Shown in pieces: positions 31,850-40,165 of a DNA stretch of 64,000 bases. Below the pieces are notes generated by a model that had not been told where the DNA came from, ran no database searches, and worked only from the letters and a program-made list of their open reading frames with translations. The stretch spans positions 1-64,000 of the IMG/VR virus record IMGVR_UViG_3300039109_000042, one strand, 5' to 3'. Both the position numbers and the translations under genes were made by a program. Each line of letters starts with the position of its first letter. Positions within the stretch are counted from its first letter, which is position 1. The DNA is from a virus.

Positions 31850-32142
31850 TGTATGACTGGCTGAAGAAGTTTCCTGGGCATCCTGCCATGATCGTCTTGA
31901 CGATCGTCATGACAGCCTGCACAGGGATCATCGTGCTAACACACATGGCCTTAGGTAATACCATGCCTACTGGCTATGACGGTTGGTACGTGTTCCTTGG
32001 TGGTCTTGCTGGTGTCAACGTCGCCGGTCTTGCTGTCAATCGCACAACCGACTACCAGTACCAGATGATCAAGAACGCGGCACAACCGTCGACCGTATCG
32101 ACCGGTGGTCCAACCACCGTGGAGGTAAAACCGAGTGTATGA
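31849..32142 (+). CDS. Putative holin
   Basis: 97 residues with two hydrophobic segments: AMIVLTIVMTACTGIIVLTH (13-32) and WYVFLGGLAGVNVAGLAV (46-63). The short charged N-terminus and C-terminal polar tail fit class II holins. It lies directly before the amidase, the expected endolysin. Its end overlaps the amidase start by 8 bases. Confidence 0.6.
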   Translation: MYDWLKKFPGHPAMIVLTIVMTACTGIIVLTHMALGNTMPTGYDGWYVFLGGLAGVNVAGLAVNRTTDYQYQMIKNAAQPSTVSTGGPTTVEVKPSV

Positions 32143-32695
32143 CACTCAAGCATGGCCAGTGATCCAGGCAGCTGACTATCAGCACTATACTGCTGGTCGT
32201 CGCTACGTCACCACCTGCTGTATCCACGACGCTGAGTACCCTGAGGTCGAGGGTGGAGCCAGAGGTGTTGCCAGGTACTTCCAGCACCCTGACAAACCGT
32301 CATCTGCCCACATCTGTGTCGACGACAAGGAGATCATCCAGTCGGTAATGGACAATGACATTGCCTACGCGGCAGGTCACCACGCGAATCAAATCGGTGT
32401 TCACATCGAGATCGTTGGGTACGGAAAACAGACCCTAGCAGAGTGGCTTGACTGGTATGGTGTAGCAGCCTTGGCGCTTGCGAGTGACGCAGCTGCGCAG
32501 TACTGCCTAAAGTACGGGTTACCACCAGTCAGGCTCACTGTGCCTCAGATCATCGCTGGCAACAAGGGAATCTGCGGCCATGTCGACTTTACCAACGCCT
32601 ACCATGAGTCAGACCACCAGGACCCTGGGCCTAACTTCCCTTGGGACTATTTCATGATGTCAGTGAACAACTTCTACCAAGCACGGAGCAGATGA
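32135..32695 (+). CDS. N-acetylmuramoyl-L-alanine amidase (endolysin)
   Basis: 186 residues of Amidase_2/PGRP type. Zinc ligands are likely H31 (CIHDAE), H149 (GHVDF) and D163 (DHQDPGP), with Y or W residues around them (NFPWDYF). It would cut the amide bond between N-acetylmuramic acid and the stem peptide. No signal peptide, so it relies on the holin for export. Two extra cysteine-rich features (TTCCIHD, KGICGHV) are unusual and could be structural. Confidence 0.9.
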   Translation: MYDTQAWPVIQAADYQHYTAGRRYVTTCCIHDAEYPEVEGGARGVARYFQHPDKPSSAHICVDDKEIIQSVMDNDIAYAAGHHANQIGVHIEIVGYGKQTLAEWLDWYGVAALALASDAAAQYCLKYGLPPVRLTVPQIIAGNKGICGHVDFTNAYHESDHQDPGPNFPWDYFMMSVNNFYQARSR

Positions 32696-33504
32696 TGACC
32701 GACGTCAATATCCTAGCGCCTGCCGTAAGACAGACACCACGCTACGGCTGGCTTCCTGATCTACCTGACAATCGTGATCATCTCTGGGCTCCTAAGAAGA
32801 CAAGGCGTGGTGTACTGCCTAAGCTTCCTTCCAGGGTTGACCTCAGGACCACTGGGTTCATGCCCTCGGTCTACGACCAAGGCTACCTTGGCAGCTGCAC
32901 AGCAAACGGTGTAGCTGGTGCCTATGAGTATGAGCAGCGACGCCAGGGCCTGACTGACTATATGCCCAGTCGGCTCTTCATCTACTACGAGGAGCGCCGG
33001 ATCATCAACACGCTCAACTCAGATAGCGGTGCCTTTATCCGTGACGGCCTAAAGGTTGTGAACAAGCTGGGAGCTCCTCACGAGAACCTGTGGGCGTACG
33101 ACATCAACGGGTTCACGGTGCAACCACCTGCAGAAGCGTACGAGGACGGCCTTGCCCACCAGACGATCGCCTACGCCTCGGTGGATAACAGGATCCAGGT
33201 GCCTGTCAAACAGGCCTTGGCACAGGGGCTTCCAGTTGTCATGGGCTTTACCGTGTACCCGTGGTTCGAGAGCCCATCAGCAGGCGTTTGCACACCCGTC
33301 CCGAACCAGCAGGTACTTGGCGGCCACTGTGTCTGCATCGTTGGGTACGAGAGGATGATCGGAAGTCATAAGATCTGGGCGATCGTACGAAACAGCTGGG
33401 GTCCTGGCTGGGGCGATCAGGGCTACTGCTACATCCCCATGGCTTGGTTGTGCAACTACTACAACGCCGATGACTTCTGGATCATTCAACAGGTCGAGAC
33501 ATGA
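32692..33504 (+). CDS. Papain-like C1 family cysteine peptidase
   Basis: 270 residues from ATG at 32692, preceded by CGGAGC and overlapping the amidase stop. Q63 and C69 (YDQGYLGSCT), H212 (LGGHCVCIVGY) and N234 (RNSWGPGWGDQGY) are the oxyanion residue and catalytic triad of C1 peptidases. The first 45 residues (GWLPDLPDNRD) resemble a propeptide-like lead. Such peptidases occur in some phage lysis or tail modules; here it lies inside the lysis cassette, so a role in cutting peptide cross-links or host proteins is likely. No signal peptide. Confidence 0.85.
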   Translation: MMTDVNILAPAVRQTPRYGWLPDLPDNRDHLWAPKKTRRGVLPKLPSRVDLRTTGFMPSVYDQGYLGSCTANGVAGAYEYEQRRQGLTDYMPSRLFIYYEERRIINTLNSDSGAFIRDGLKVVNKLGAPHENLWAYDINGFTVQPPAEAYEDGLAHQTIAYASVDNRIQVPVKQALAQGLPVVMGFTVYPWFESPSAGVCTPVPNQQVLGGHCVCIVGYERMIGSHKIWAIVRNSWGPGWGDQGYCYIPMAWLCNYYNADDFWIIQQVET

Positions 33505-34118
33505 AGATCCCAGGACTCGGTAGCCTCAGCGCCGCCCGGCATGGGATCCTAGGTGGTGCCGGCATTGTCCTGGCTGTGGTGCTCGTTGTCTTCACCTACA
33601 CCAAGATTGATGATTGGCGCACTGCCAGGCGTAACGCGCAGCTAGCCTCAGCTGGTAAGCAGGTGGTCGTGGCAACAACCTTAGCAGGCCAGGCGGACTC
33701 TGTGCAGACTGAGATTCGACCTACCAAGCAGGGCTTCAATGCCCTGCTGAACAGCCCGCAGGTCAAGAACAACCCTACGGCTAAGATCGTAGGTGACACA
33801 GCGAAGAAGATCATCAAGGCTGACTCAGTCACCATTGACAAGCAGAAGAAGGCAATTGCCCATCTGGATACTGCGGTTACGAACCTACAGGACGCTGGTC
33901 CACCGCTGGGGTCACGCGCAGTCCCGTACGGTATTGTCGGCTATGTTGCATCCAGTCGACAACGAGCTGTTCCTGTGGGTGTGCTTGGCCTTGATTATCG
34001 ACTGTTGCCTCATGTCATGGCACACATTGAAGGTAGCTACTCTCCACCAACTCCAAAGGATCTGAAGCAGACTCCTGATTGGCGTATCTTGGTTGGTGGT
34101 AAGATCACCTTTCGCTAG
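33501..34118 (+). CDS. Membrane-anchored protein with outer membrane-like C-terminus, spanin candidate
   Basis: 205 residues. An N-terminal TM segment (AGIVLAVVLVVFTYT, residues 20-34) precedes a long polar helix (TAKKIIKADSVTIDKQKKAI), and the last 45 residues look like two to three outer-membrane beta strands (VPVGVLGLDYRLLPHVMAHI, then WRILVGGKITFR). An inner-membrane anchor, coiled coil and outer membrane end is the arrangement expected for a single-protein spanin, but a lipobox is missing. Its place at the end of the lysis cassette supports this reading. Confidence 0.6.
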   Translation: MKIPGLGSLSAARHGILGGAGIVLAVVLVVFTYTKIDDWRTARRNAQLASAGKQVVVATTLAGQADSVQTEIRPTKQGFNALLNSPQVKNNPTAKIVGDTAKKIIKADSVTIDKQKKAIAHLDTAVTNLQDAGPPLGSRAVPYGIVGYVASSRQRAVPVGVLGLDYRLLPHVMAHIEGSYSPPTPKDLKQTPDWRILVGGKITFR

Positions 34119-34147
34119 GTACCCGATCGACACCTGTTAGCTAGATT
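34118..34147 (+). promoter_or_regulatory. Rightward promoter, GGTACC form
   Basis: GGTACC, 18-base spacer, TAGATT. It keeps the central GTAC of the phage -35 box. It starts at the stop codon of the lysis gene at 33501 and leads into the gene at 34178. Confidence 0.5.
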
Positions 34148-34177
34148 CATGTCCACACCCTCTTAGAGGACCAGATC

Positions 34178-34576
34178 ATGGCGACAAAAGAGAAAGGTAA
34201 GGCGGTCAAGGTGCCTCATGGGACACCCATCCCAGAGGGGCAGGACCTTGATACGTCTGACTACGTCAACGAGGTCGGTCCTTACGACGACGACATCACC
34301 AAGCATCCACAGTACCACGAGAACGCGTATGTGGGGAGCCAGGAACCACAGCTTGCTGAGCGTGTAGAGCAGCTGAAGGCGGAGTTCTCTGAGGCACCGG
34401 AGGATATTCACTTCGAGCGTAGGGTCAACACACGATCGGGTCTCGTGACCGTTACCCTGGAGTTTCCGGACGGCGACAAGTTCGGAGGTCAAGGGCCTAC
34501 CACAGCCGAGGCAATCACCGCCCTTGAGACAAAGCTCGTTAACAAGCGAGCGCCTGTCACGGAGGTGACCAAGTGA
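34178..34576 (+). CDS. Hypothetical protein
   Basis: 132 residues, MATKEKGKAVKVPHGTPIPE. The N-terminal half is disordered and acidic (DTSDYVNEVGPYDDDITK) and the C-terminal half forms a beta sheet and helix (GLVTVTLEFPDGDKFGGQ, then AEAITALETKLVN). The ATGA at the end couples it to the next gene. No family recognised. Confidence 0.7.
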   Translation: MATKEKGKAVKVPHGTPIPEGQDLDTSDYVNEVGPYDDDITKHPQYHENAYVGSQEPQLAERVEQLKAEFSEAPEDIHFERRVNTRSGLVTVTLEFPDGDKFGGQGPTTAEAITALETKLVNKRAPVTEVTK

Positions 34577-35262
34577 GACCCTTCATCTACACCTATGTGG
34601 CGTTGCTCATCGCCCTGTTCATGTACATGACCAGCGGAGCATGGCTGCAGCCGAAAGACTTCATGGTTAACCTTCGGTTAAGGCTACTTGAGCTTGGCCA
34701 CAGGTTCAGGAAGGTGCGGTGGCAAGCAGGCTTGAAGATCATCCCACTCTTCATGATCGGTGTGGTTTATGTCGGCTCTGACCTCTCAGCCATCCACCTT
34801 AGGCCGGATATCAACGGCACCTTCATGGTGGAAAGTGCTGATGGGGTGATGATCCCACATGCTGTGGTCAAAGACTACGGTGTGGTTGCCAGAAAGTCTG
34901 TCACCACAGCAGGGATCACCCTGCTTGCTAATGCCTTCCTCAACACGTTCGAGACCGAGCTGTTCAACTTCCATGCCTCTGGTACTGGTGGCACGGCAGA
35001 GAGCATCGCGGACACGCTGCTCGTAACCGAGGTCGAGACGCGTGTCGCTGGTACACAGTCAAGCCCATCTGCAGGCGTGTATCGTACCGTAGCTACTGTG
35101 ACGTACACGGCCACGAGGACGATCACGGAGCATGGGATCTTCTCTGTCATCACCTTCAATACGGTAAGCTTGCTTGATCGTTCGCTGTTTACGGGTATCC
35201 CAGTGCTTTCTGGTGATTCAATACAGTTTACCTATAACTTCACCTACACGGCTGGTGGTTGA
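34573..35262 (+). CDS. Phage structural protein with N-terminal membrane segments
   Basis: 229 residues. Two hydrophobic segments (YTYVALLIALFMYMTS, residues 6-21, and IIPLFMIGVVYVGS, residues 57-70) precede a beta-rich domain. FNFHASGTGGTAESIADT and TATRTITEHGIFS, and the end IQFTYNFTYTAGG, are a phage-conserved pattern of unknown function often near tail-fibre genes. A strong terminator follows at 35283. Confidence 0.65.
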   Translation: MRPFIYTYVALLIALFMYMTSGAWLQPKDFMVNLRLRLLELGHRFRKVRWQAGLKIIPLFMIGVVYVGSDLSAIHLRPDINGTFMVESADGVMIPHAVVKDYGVVARKSVTTAGITLLANAFLNTFETELFNFHASGTGGTAESIADTLLVTEVETRVAGTQSSPSAGVYRTVATVTYTATRTITEHGIFSVITFNTVSLLDRSLFTGIPVLSGDSIQFTYNFTYTAGG

Positions 35263-35282
35263 TCGATAGCAAGCAGACTTAC

Positions 35283-35322
35283 CAGGGAGCGTGGCGCCTT
35301 GCTGCGCTCCCTGTTTCGTTTT
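35283..35322 (+). terminator. Intrinsic terminator
   Basis: CAGGGAGCG and CGCTCCCTG form a 9-bp stem with a 13-base loop, followed by TTTCGTTTT. This is the clearest simple terminator of the structural module, lying 20 bases after the stop of the gene at 34573. Confidence 0.85.
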
Positions 35323-35333
35323 AGGAGACCCTG

Positions 35334-35969
35334 ATGGCTGATCTAACTGGTAGTACCGCCACAATAGCTACCCCACCCTTAGATGGTACTGAGAAGCTGC
35401 TAGCCTCAGACACAGGGGTAGATGTTGTTGTCACCGTACGACAGGTAGCTGCTTACGTAGGTGATGCTTTGGGCAATGAGTCGGTAGCTGCGCAAAGCCC
35501 TCCGGCTGCTGCCACGACCTATCTCATTGGGTCAGACATCCTAGTACCAACTACTGAGCGGGTAAAGGTTGGTACAATATTTCGGTGGCATGGCATCGTC
35601 ACAAAAACTGCGGCAGGAACACTGGCGTCCAGCATCTTGGTCAAGTGTGGTATTAACGGCTCAACAGCAGACGCCACCCTACTCACGTTCGCACTGCCTG
35701 CTGGCACAGCGGTTATTGACACGGGCTATCTCGAGATCAACGTCACGATACGCGTTATTGGAGCAACTGCCACGCTACATGGTTCCTTGCTCTTCACCCA
35801 CAACTTGGCAACAACTGGCTTGATCATACAGAATCAGTCTGTTGAGCAGGCGACAAGTGGTACGTTCAACAGCGCCGTAGATGTGCTTAGGTTTGGTCTA
35901 GCATTCACGGCAGGCACCTCACAGGCGTGGACCTTCCAGTCGCTCTTTGGTGAGGCTAAAAATCTATAA
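35334..35969 (+). CDS. Putative tail or appendage protein
   Basis: 211 residues. The start MADLTGSTATIATPPLDGTE is a common one in phage structural proteins. The body is Thr, Ser and Ala-rich and strand-like (IFRWHGIVTKTAAGTLASSI, then VDVLRFGLAFTAGTSQAWTF), fitting a beta-helical or jelly-roll appendage. Its stop shares bases with the ATG of the next frame (TAATG). Function inferred from type only. Confidence 0.6.
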   Translation: MADLTGSTATIATPPLDGTEKLLASDTGVDVVVTVRQVAAYVGDALGNESVAAQSPPAAATTYLIGSDILVPTTERVKVGTIFRWHGIVTKTAAGTLASSILVKCGINGSTADATLLTFALPAGTAVIDTGYLEINVTIRVIGATATLHGSLLFTHNLATTGLIIQNQSVEQATSGTFNSAVDVLRFGLAFTAGTSQAWTFQSLFGEAKNL

Positions 35970-36136
35970 TGGCACAGAACTTTAGCCTTCTAGCACGTAC
36001 CCTTCAAACGGGCGATACTGCTTTTGGCCCCTTCAACATCCCAGCTAGTACGGCTCTTATCGTCATGACGTTTGATGTTGCAGCAATGGTGGCAGGGCTT
36101 TACCTACCGCTCCCGTCTAGATGTAGGCGCAGGTGA
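35969..36136 (+). pseudogene. Truncated structural protein, likely broken
   Basis: 55 residues, MAQNFSLLARTLQTGDTAFG to SRCRRR. The first 40 (FNIPASTALIVMTFDVAAMV) look like the start of a larger structural protein, then the frame ends in an Arg-rich tail unlike a domain. The region to 36167 has no further matching frame. The start MAQ resembles the gene at 36399 (MAQTLFLRSNASGVF). A frameshift or deletion probably left this fragment. Confidence 0.5.
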
Positions 36137-36167
36137 GCAAGAGAATTGACAAACTTCTACTCCGCGG

Positions 36168-36398
36168 ATGATGTGGCACCTACGCTACGGCTCATGGTGG
36201 ATGGTGCAGTGGATGTGGCTCGGCTGGATTTCAGTTGGGTTTCATATCGACTTCAAGCATCATCACATGGATAATGGCGAGAGCTACGGCCCGTACATCG
36301 ACCTCCATCTGGGGCTCGCCATCGTGAGCATCGGGAATAACCCTGTGTATTGCAGCGACACCCGCGTATCATACGCTATCCCGAGGAAGCAGGGCTAA
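36168..36398 (+). CDS. Conserved phage protein of the GPYIDLHLG type
   Basis: 76 residues. The second half, FHIDFKHHHMDNGESYGPY then IDLHLGLAIVSIG, is a pattern I recognise from small proteins in many tailed phages; function is not known. The start MMWHLRYGSWWMVQWMWLGW is Trp-rich and could be a membrane-surface segment. A shorter start cannot be excluded because no strong RBS precedes the ATG. It ends directly before the GTG of the gene at 36399. Confidence 0.6.
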   Translation: MMWHLRYGSWWMVQWMWLGWISVGFHIDFKHHHMDNGESYGPYIDLHLGLAIVSIGNNPVYCSDTRVSYAIPRKQG

Positions 36399-39062
36399 GT
36401 GGCACAGACACTCTTCCTTCGCTCAAATGCTTCTGGCGTTTTTAGTGGTGATTTAACATTAGAAACAGTCGCGGGTGCAGCCGATTATACAGCATTTCCA
36501 ACTTCGATCCAACGAGCTAAAACACTAGCAAGTTGGCTGTACAACCCACTGGTGGCAAGCAATACCACAGCGATTAGCGACCCGCCCTCCACCACTGTCT
36601 TAAGTGTTGGCTGGTGCTTTGATGCAGCCGCAGCAGGTTCTTATGCCGATGCTGACTGGACGATCAATCTGCTTTTCACAGATACAGTCGCGGCAGGGTC
36701 AGTAACATATGAAGCTCAGCTATGGGTGTTGAATGCAGCTGGCGCCATAGTTTCCCAGATCGGTGGGCTAGTAGCCTCTGCTGTCGTTACTCCAATAATC
36801 GCCAACACGAGGCAGGTGCTGACGATCACCGCACCCGGCATCATCACACTAGCAGCAAATCAATATCTCTACCTCGAAGTTTATCTCAAGCAAACCGTTT
36901 CATCAGGCTCCAACTCAGCGACCTCGGCACTAATTCTTGATGACCCGACCAGCACGCTGCAGGGTTGTATCGTCACCCCGAACTTCACAGCATCCGGGGC
37001 GACCGACAGCTTCAACAGAGCGAATGCTAGCGACTTAGGTACGAACTGGACGGTTCAGTCCACCTACAACGCATTTGCTCTCACGAGCAACGAAGCAGTG
37101 GTGAACTCGGCTGGCACCGCATCTGAATACAACAACACGTGGACCCCCACCGCCGCCCAGTATTCCAAAGTTATACTCGGCTCTGTCATTGACACCGGGC
37201 CTTCAGGTAATACGAGCGCAGGTTCAGGTCCCGCTGTCAGAATGTCAACGACAGCAGGCACGCATTATCGCGTAATGTGCGTTTCGACGGGCATCGCTCT
37301 CTTCAAGAGAGCTGCCGCCACCACACAGCTTGGTGCTACCTATACCCACACCTGTGTCACCGGCGACGTTGTAGAACTCCGCATCACCGCAGCACACGTT
37401 CTTACGGTTCTCCTGAACGGCGTTTCGATCATCACCTATGATGATTCTGCTGGTACACCCCTCACCGACAACATGGTGGGGATGATGGGTGTGGCGTGGA
37501 ATTTGTTTTCGACGTTAAACAGTTGGGAGGGCGGGGACCTTGCTGCTGCGCTCCCTGCTCCTTACCAGCGTTGGGGTCTTGAGGCAGGAGGCGGATTTGC
37601 TTGGGCACTTGAGGCAGGAGTCGGCTATTGGATCACTGAGGCATCTGGTCCAGGTGGTACAACCTACACCCAGTCAGTTGGAGGTGGTGCTACACCTACA
37701 GGTTATCTAGCTAGAAAGACAGGTAAGACATTTGGGGGCGGAGTAACGCCAGCTGGGGCTATTGTCCGTTCGACACGCAAAGCCTTTGGCGGCGGTTCCA
37801 CACCTTCGGGTGCTCTGTTAAGACTAATGGCCAAGATCTTCACGGGCGGCGCTACTCCTGCTGGGGCCCTTGCACGTCGGATCAGCAAAACCGTGGTAGG
37901 TGCCATGACTCCTAGCGGAGCATTAGCCACCCTAAAACTGATCATGCGCACCTTATCCGGTGGTGTAACACCAACAGGTAACTTGAGCAGACGTGTCAGT
38001 AAAACTGTTAGTGGTGGAGCTACCCCCTCAGGTACCTTGGCGAAGCTCATGTCCCGGATCTTTGGTGGCGGTGTTACACCAACAGGTAGCCTAAGCAAGG
38101 CACGAGGCCAGATCTTGGGCGGCGGTGCAACACCTGCAGGAGCTGTCAGTCGTCAACCAAATAAGGCTATAGGTGGTTCATCGACCCCAGCTGGTGTTGT
38201 CGCCAAGCTGATCAACAAGATCCTGGGAGGAGGTGCTACCCCTATTGGAACCTTGGTCCAAGCTAAGGTATTTCTAAGATCTTTGGCTGGCGGTGTTACG
38301 CCCTCAGGGTCTGTTGCCAGGCGCGCTAACAAGGTCTTTGGCGGCAACACCACACCAGCAGGCACCTTAAGTCGTGTGGTTGCCCATCTGCTAACCTTGG
38401 TAGGAGGGATCTTTCCCTCAGGTACCTTGACAAGACAAGCAGCCAAGACCTTTGGTGGTGGTGTCACCCCAGGTGGAGTAGTGTCAGCCGCAAAGGTCTT
38501 CCTCAGGACATTGACAGGAGGTGCCACCCCAACAGGTACCTTGGCTCGGCGAGCAAATAAGGTCCTGGGCGGGTTGGCCACGCCGGCGGGTGTCCTGACA
38601 CGGCTGATCAGGAAGATCTTAGCGGGTGGTATCACTCCCACTGGTACGCTGCTTCGGGGAAAGTTCAGCACAAAGGTGCTGGCTGGAGGTGTCACACCAA
38701 CAGGGACTGTATCGCGTCAGGCACAAAAGAACCTAGGTGGTGGTGTCACTCCTAGTGGCGCTTTGATCAGGCGTATCTTTAAGACAATTGTAGGTGCTGT
38801 TACTCCGGCTGGTCTGCTGGATCTTGGTAAAAGGCTACACCTAACCTTAGAGGGAGTTGTCACCCCCATTGGCGACCTTCTCGCTGTCTTTGGGAATGCT
38901 TTCCAGTTCTTTTTTACCGTGATACGAGGTGGGGCTAAGTTTGGAGCAAGCCTGTTCTACTCAGGTCCTAAGACCTCGGTTAAGGGTGATCCAACGGGTG
39001 GACCAAAGATCAACGCTGACAACACAAGTCAGTCCAAACTCAACGAGAAGCGGAGGTTATAG
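36399..39062 (+). CDS. Large fibre-like protein with 22 tandem GGG-TP-G repeats
   Basis: 887 residues from a GTG. Residues 1-200 form one domain; about 200-380 look like a concanavalin-type lectin fold (SFNRANASDLGTNWTVQS, and VVELRITAAHVLTVLLNG). From about residue 425 to 830 there are 22 repeats of 18 to 20 residues with the core GGGxTPxGxLxR, for example TFGGGVTPAGAIVRSTRK. The repeats are strongly basic at their end. The last 80 residues turn into a short hydrophobic stretch and a Lys and Asn-rich end. A receptor-binding or adhesion role is likely by architecture. Confidence 0.7.
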   Translation: MAQTLFLRSNASGVFSGDLTLETVAGAADYTAFPTSIQRAKTLASWLYNPLVASNTTAISDPPSTTVLSVGWCFDAAAAGSYADADWTINLLFTDTVAAGSVTYEAQLWVLNAAGAIVSQIGGLVASAVVTPIIANTRQVLTITAPGIITLAANQYLYLEVYLKQTVSSGSNSATSALILDDPTSTLQGCIVTPNFTASGATDSFNRANASDLGTNWTVQSTYNAFALTSNEAVVNSAGTASEYNNTWTPTAAQYSKVILGSVIDTGPSGNTSAGSGPAVRMSTTAGTHYRVMCVSTGIALFKRAAATTQLGATYTHTCVTGDVVELRITAAHVLTVLLNGVSIITYDDSAGTPLTDNMVGMMGVAWNLFSTLNSWEGGDLAAALPAPYQRWGLEAGGGFAWALEAGVGYWITEASGPGGTTYTQSVGGGATPTGYLARKTGKTFGGGVTPAGAIVRSTRKAFGGGSTPSGALLRLMAKIFTGGATPAGALARRISKTVVGAMTPSGALATLKLIMRTLSGGVTPTGNLSRRVSKTVSGGATPSGTLAKLMSRIFGGGVTPTGSLSKARGQILGGGATPAGAVSRQPNKAIGGSSTPAGVVAKLINKILGGGATPIGTLVQAKVFLRSLAGGVTPSGSVARRANKVFGGNTTPAGTLSRVVAHLLTLVGGIFPSGTLTRQAAKTFGGGVTPGGVVSAAKVFLRTLTGGATPTGTLARRANKVLGGLATPAGVLTRLIRKILAGGITPTGTLLRGKFSTKVLAGGVTPTGTVSRQAQKNLGGGVTPSGALIRRIFKTIVGAVTPAGLLDLGKRLHLTLEGVVTPIGDLLAVFGNAFQFFFTVIRGGAKFGASLFYSGPKTSVKGDPTGGPKINADNTSQSKLNEKRRL

Positions 39063-39412
39063 TGCCCCCTGTACATAACATCTACGGTGATCAACCGTAT
39101 GAGTACGAGGTTGATCTCGAGAAGCGGAGAGGAACCGATGGTGCTCTTATCCCGGCCACAGGTCTGCTGGACGTCTACATGACGGTCGCTGCTGCACCTG
39201 GTGGTGCTGAGATCAACCCTGCGCTTACTGTGGCTATGGCTGAGCGGTCGGCTATGCCTGGGCGATACTACGGGACCATCCCTACTGTAGCGGTCAATAC
39301 CTGGCTCAAGGGCACGTACAACCGAAAGAAAGTGCAAGTTGTGGCCTATAACACCGCGGCTGACGTGCGGGTGGAGAGTGAGGTGACAATGCTCGACGTT
39401 AGGGCTATATAG
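39062..39412 (+). CDS. Hypothetical protein, end of the structural module
   Basis: 116 residues from GTG at 39062 (the preceding TAG overlaps). It starts MPPVHNIYGDQPYEYEVDLE and contains VAAAPGGAEINPALTVAMAE, then GRYYGTIPTVAVNTWLKG, a beta-rich pattern. It may be a fibre partner or chaperone for the preceding protein. No family recognised. R2 begins downstream. Confidence 0.65.
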   Translation: MPPVHNIYGDQPYEYEVDLEKRRGTDGALIPATGLLDVYMTVAAAPGGAEINPALTVAMAERSAMPGRYYGTIPTVAVNTWLKGTYNRKKVQVVAYNTAADVRVESEVTMLDVRAI

Positions 39413-39460
39413 CTCAAGCTAACGCACGTTGTGTGCCTCTTTCATCCCAAAGCACATGTT

Positions 39461-39484
39461 TCTGTCACTGGGATGCTCACGTGA
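39461..39484 (+). repeat. 3'-end element, copy 1
   Basis: TCTGTCACTGGGAT followed by ACGTGA after a few bases. The 14-base core is identical at 59589-59602, also about 20 to 50 bases after the stop of the last gene of a rightward operon. It overlaps the 3' side of a hairpin here. Confidence 0.6.
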
Positions 39485-39550
39485 TACATCCTTCAAAGGA
39501 TCTAGCCCCGCTTACCCAGAACGCGAGCCAGAAGCACGCCTAGAGCCAAA

Positions 39551-39764
39551 GTGTCAAGTGTCACGTACGTAGAGCTTAAATATGTGTGGTTCTGCATAGA
39601 GAATGGATGGCCGGGCGGCATCAAGAGAAGGGACTCGACGCGTCGATTCCGGGTGTCAAGTGTCGTGACATAATTGATAGATGAAAAATAAGAGATAACC
39701 TCGCCCGCCCCCCCTAACTCGCTCGTGTACGCGTAACGCTATACGCAGAAAAATTCCGGGTGTC
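39551..39764 (-). repeat. Boundary repeat R2, inverted copy of R1
   Basis: On the minus strand blocks A to D appear in the same order as in R1 (9339-9624): A at 39764-39754, B at 39675-39646 (29 of 30 matches), C at 39628-39617, D at 39579-39551. The spacing is shorter than in R1 between B and D by about 60 bases. The two copies flank the 30 kb structural module as inverted repeats. Confidence 0.85.
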
Positions 39765-39814
39765 TTCTCCGGCTCCCGCTGAGACTCACCTTGGTATCTT
39801 TGGTTAGTCGGCGG

Positions 39815-39844
39815 TGTACGTGGATCAGCCGAAGATGTTATAGT
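39815..39844 (+). promoter_or_regulatory. Rightward promoter for the replication genes
   Basis: TGTACG, 18-base spacer, TATAGT preceded by TGT. It lies about 45 bases before the GTG of the gene at 39890. Confidence 0.7.
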
Positions 39845-39889
39845 CTGTGCATAGCGAAAACCCACAAAACCAGCACGCCAGGAGACACA

Positions 39890-40165
39890 GTGCCAGACCC
39901 AATCAACATGGGTAAGCCAAATCCCAGGTGGGACAGCCCGAATGCCACACCTTGGTTTCACTCGTTGCCAGACAGATCACCCTACCTCTACTACAGGACG
40001 CCCGAAGGCAGGCGGCTCTGCTTTCCCGAGGCTGAGGTGCGTCACATCATGCTGGAGCGGGTTGGTGAGGCAAGACAGATCATCCTGACCGCAGAGAGCG
40101 GGTGCAGGTTCAGTGTGACAAGCATGAAGCCAGAGGTCCAGTCAAGCCTTGCTAATCAGGCTTGA
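39890..40165 (+). CDS. Hypothetical protein upstream of the SNF2 helicase
   Basis: 91 residues from GTG at 39890 after AGGAG. It starts MPDPINMGKPNPRWDSPNAT and has SPYLYYRTPEGRRLCFPEAE, then MLERVGEARQIILTAESG. Short aromatic and strand-like segments suggest a small beta protein. The end overlaps the next gene by 17 bases. No family recognised. Confidence 0.65.
   Translation: MPDPINMGKPNPRWDSPNATPWFHSLPDRSPYLYYRTPEGRRLCFPEAEVRHIMLERVGEARQIILTAESGCRFSVTSMKPEVQSSLANQA

Larger units (their letters stand above)
39413..39889. other. Intergenic region after the structural module
   Basis: About 480 bases with no gene. It holds a CATCCCA/TGGGATG hairpin at 39443-39475, a sequence TCTGTCACTGGGAT shared with 59589-59602, repeat R2 (39551-39764) and a promoter at 39815-39844 for the replication genes. 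Confidence 0.7.

Noticed and set aside
38153-38695. Minus-strand proline-rich frame
   Set aside because: Antisense image of the GGG-TP-G repeats; not a gene.
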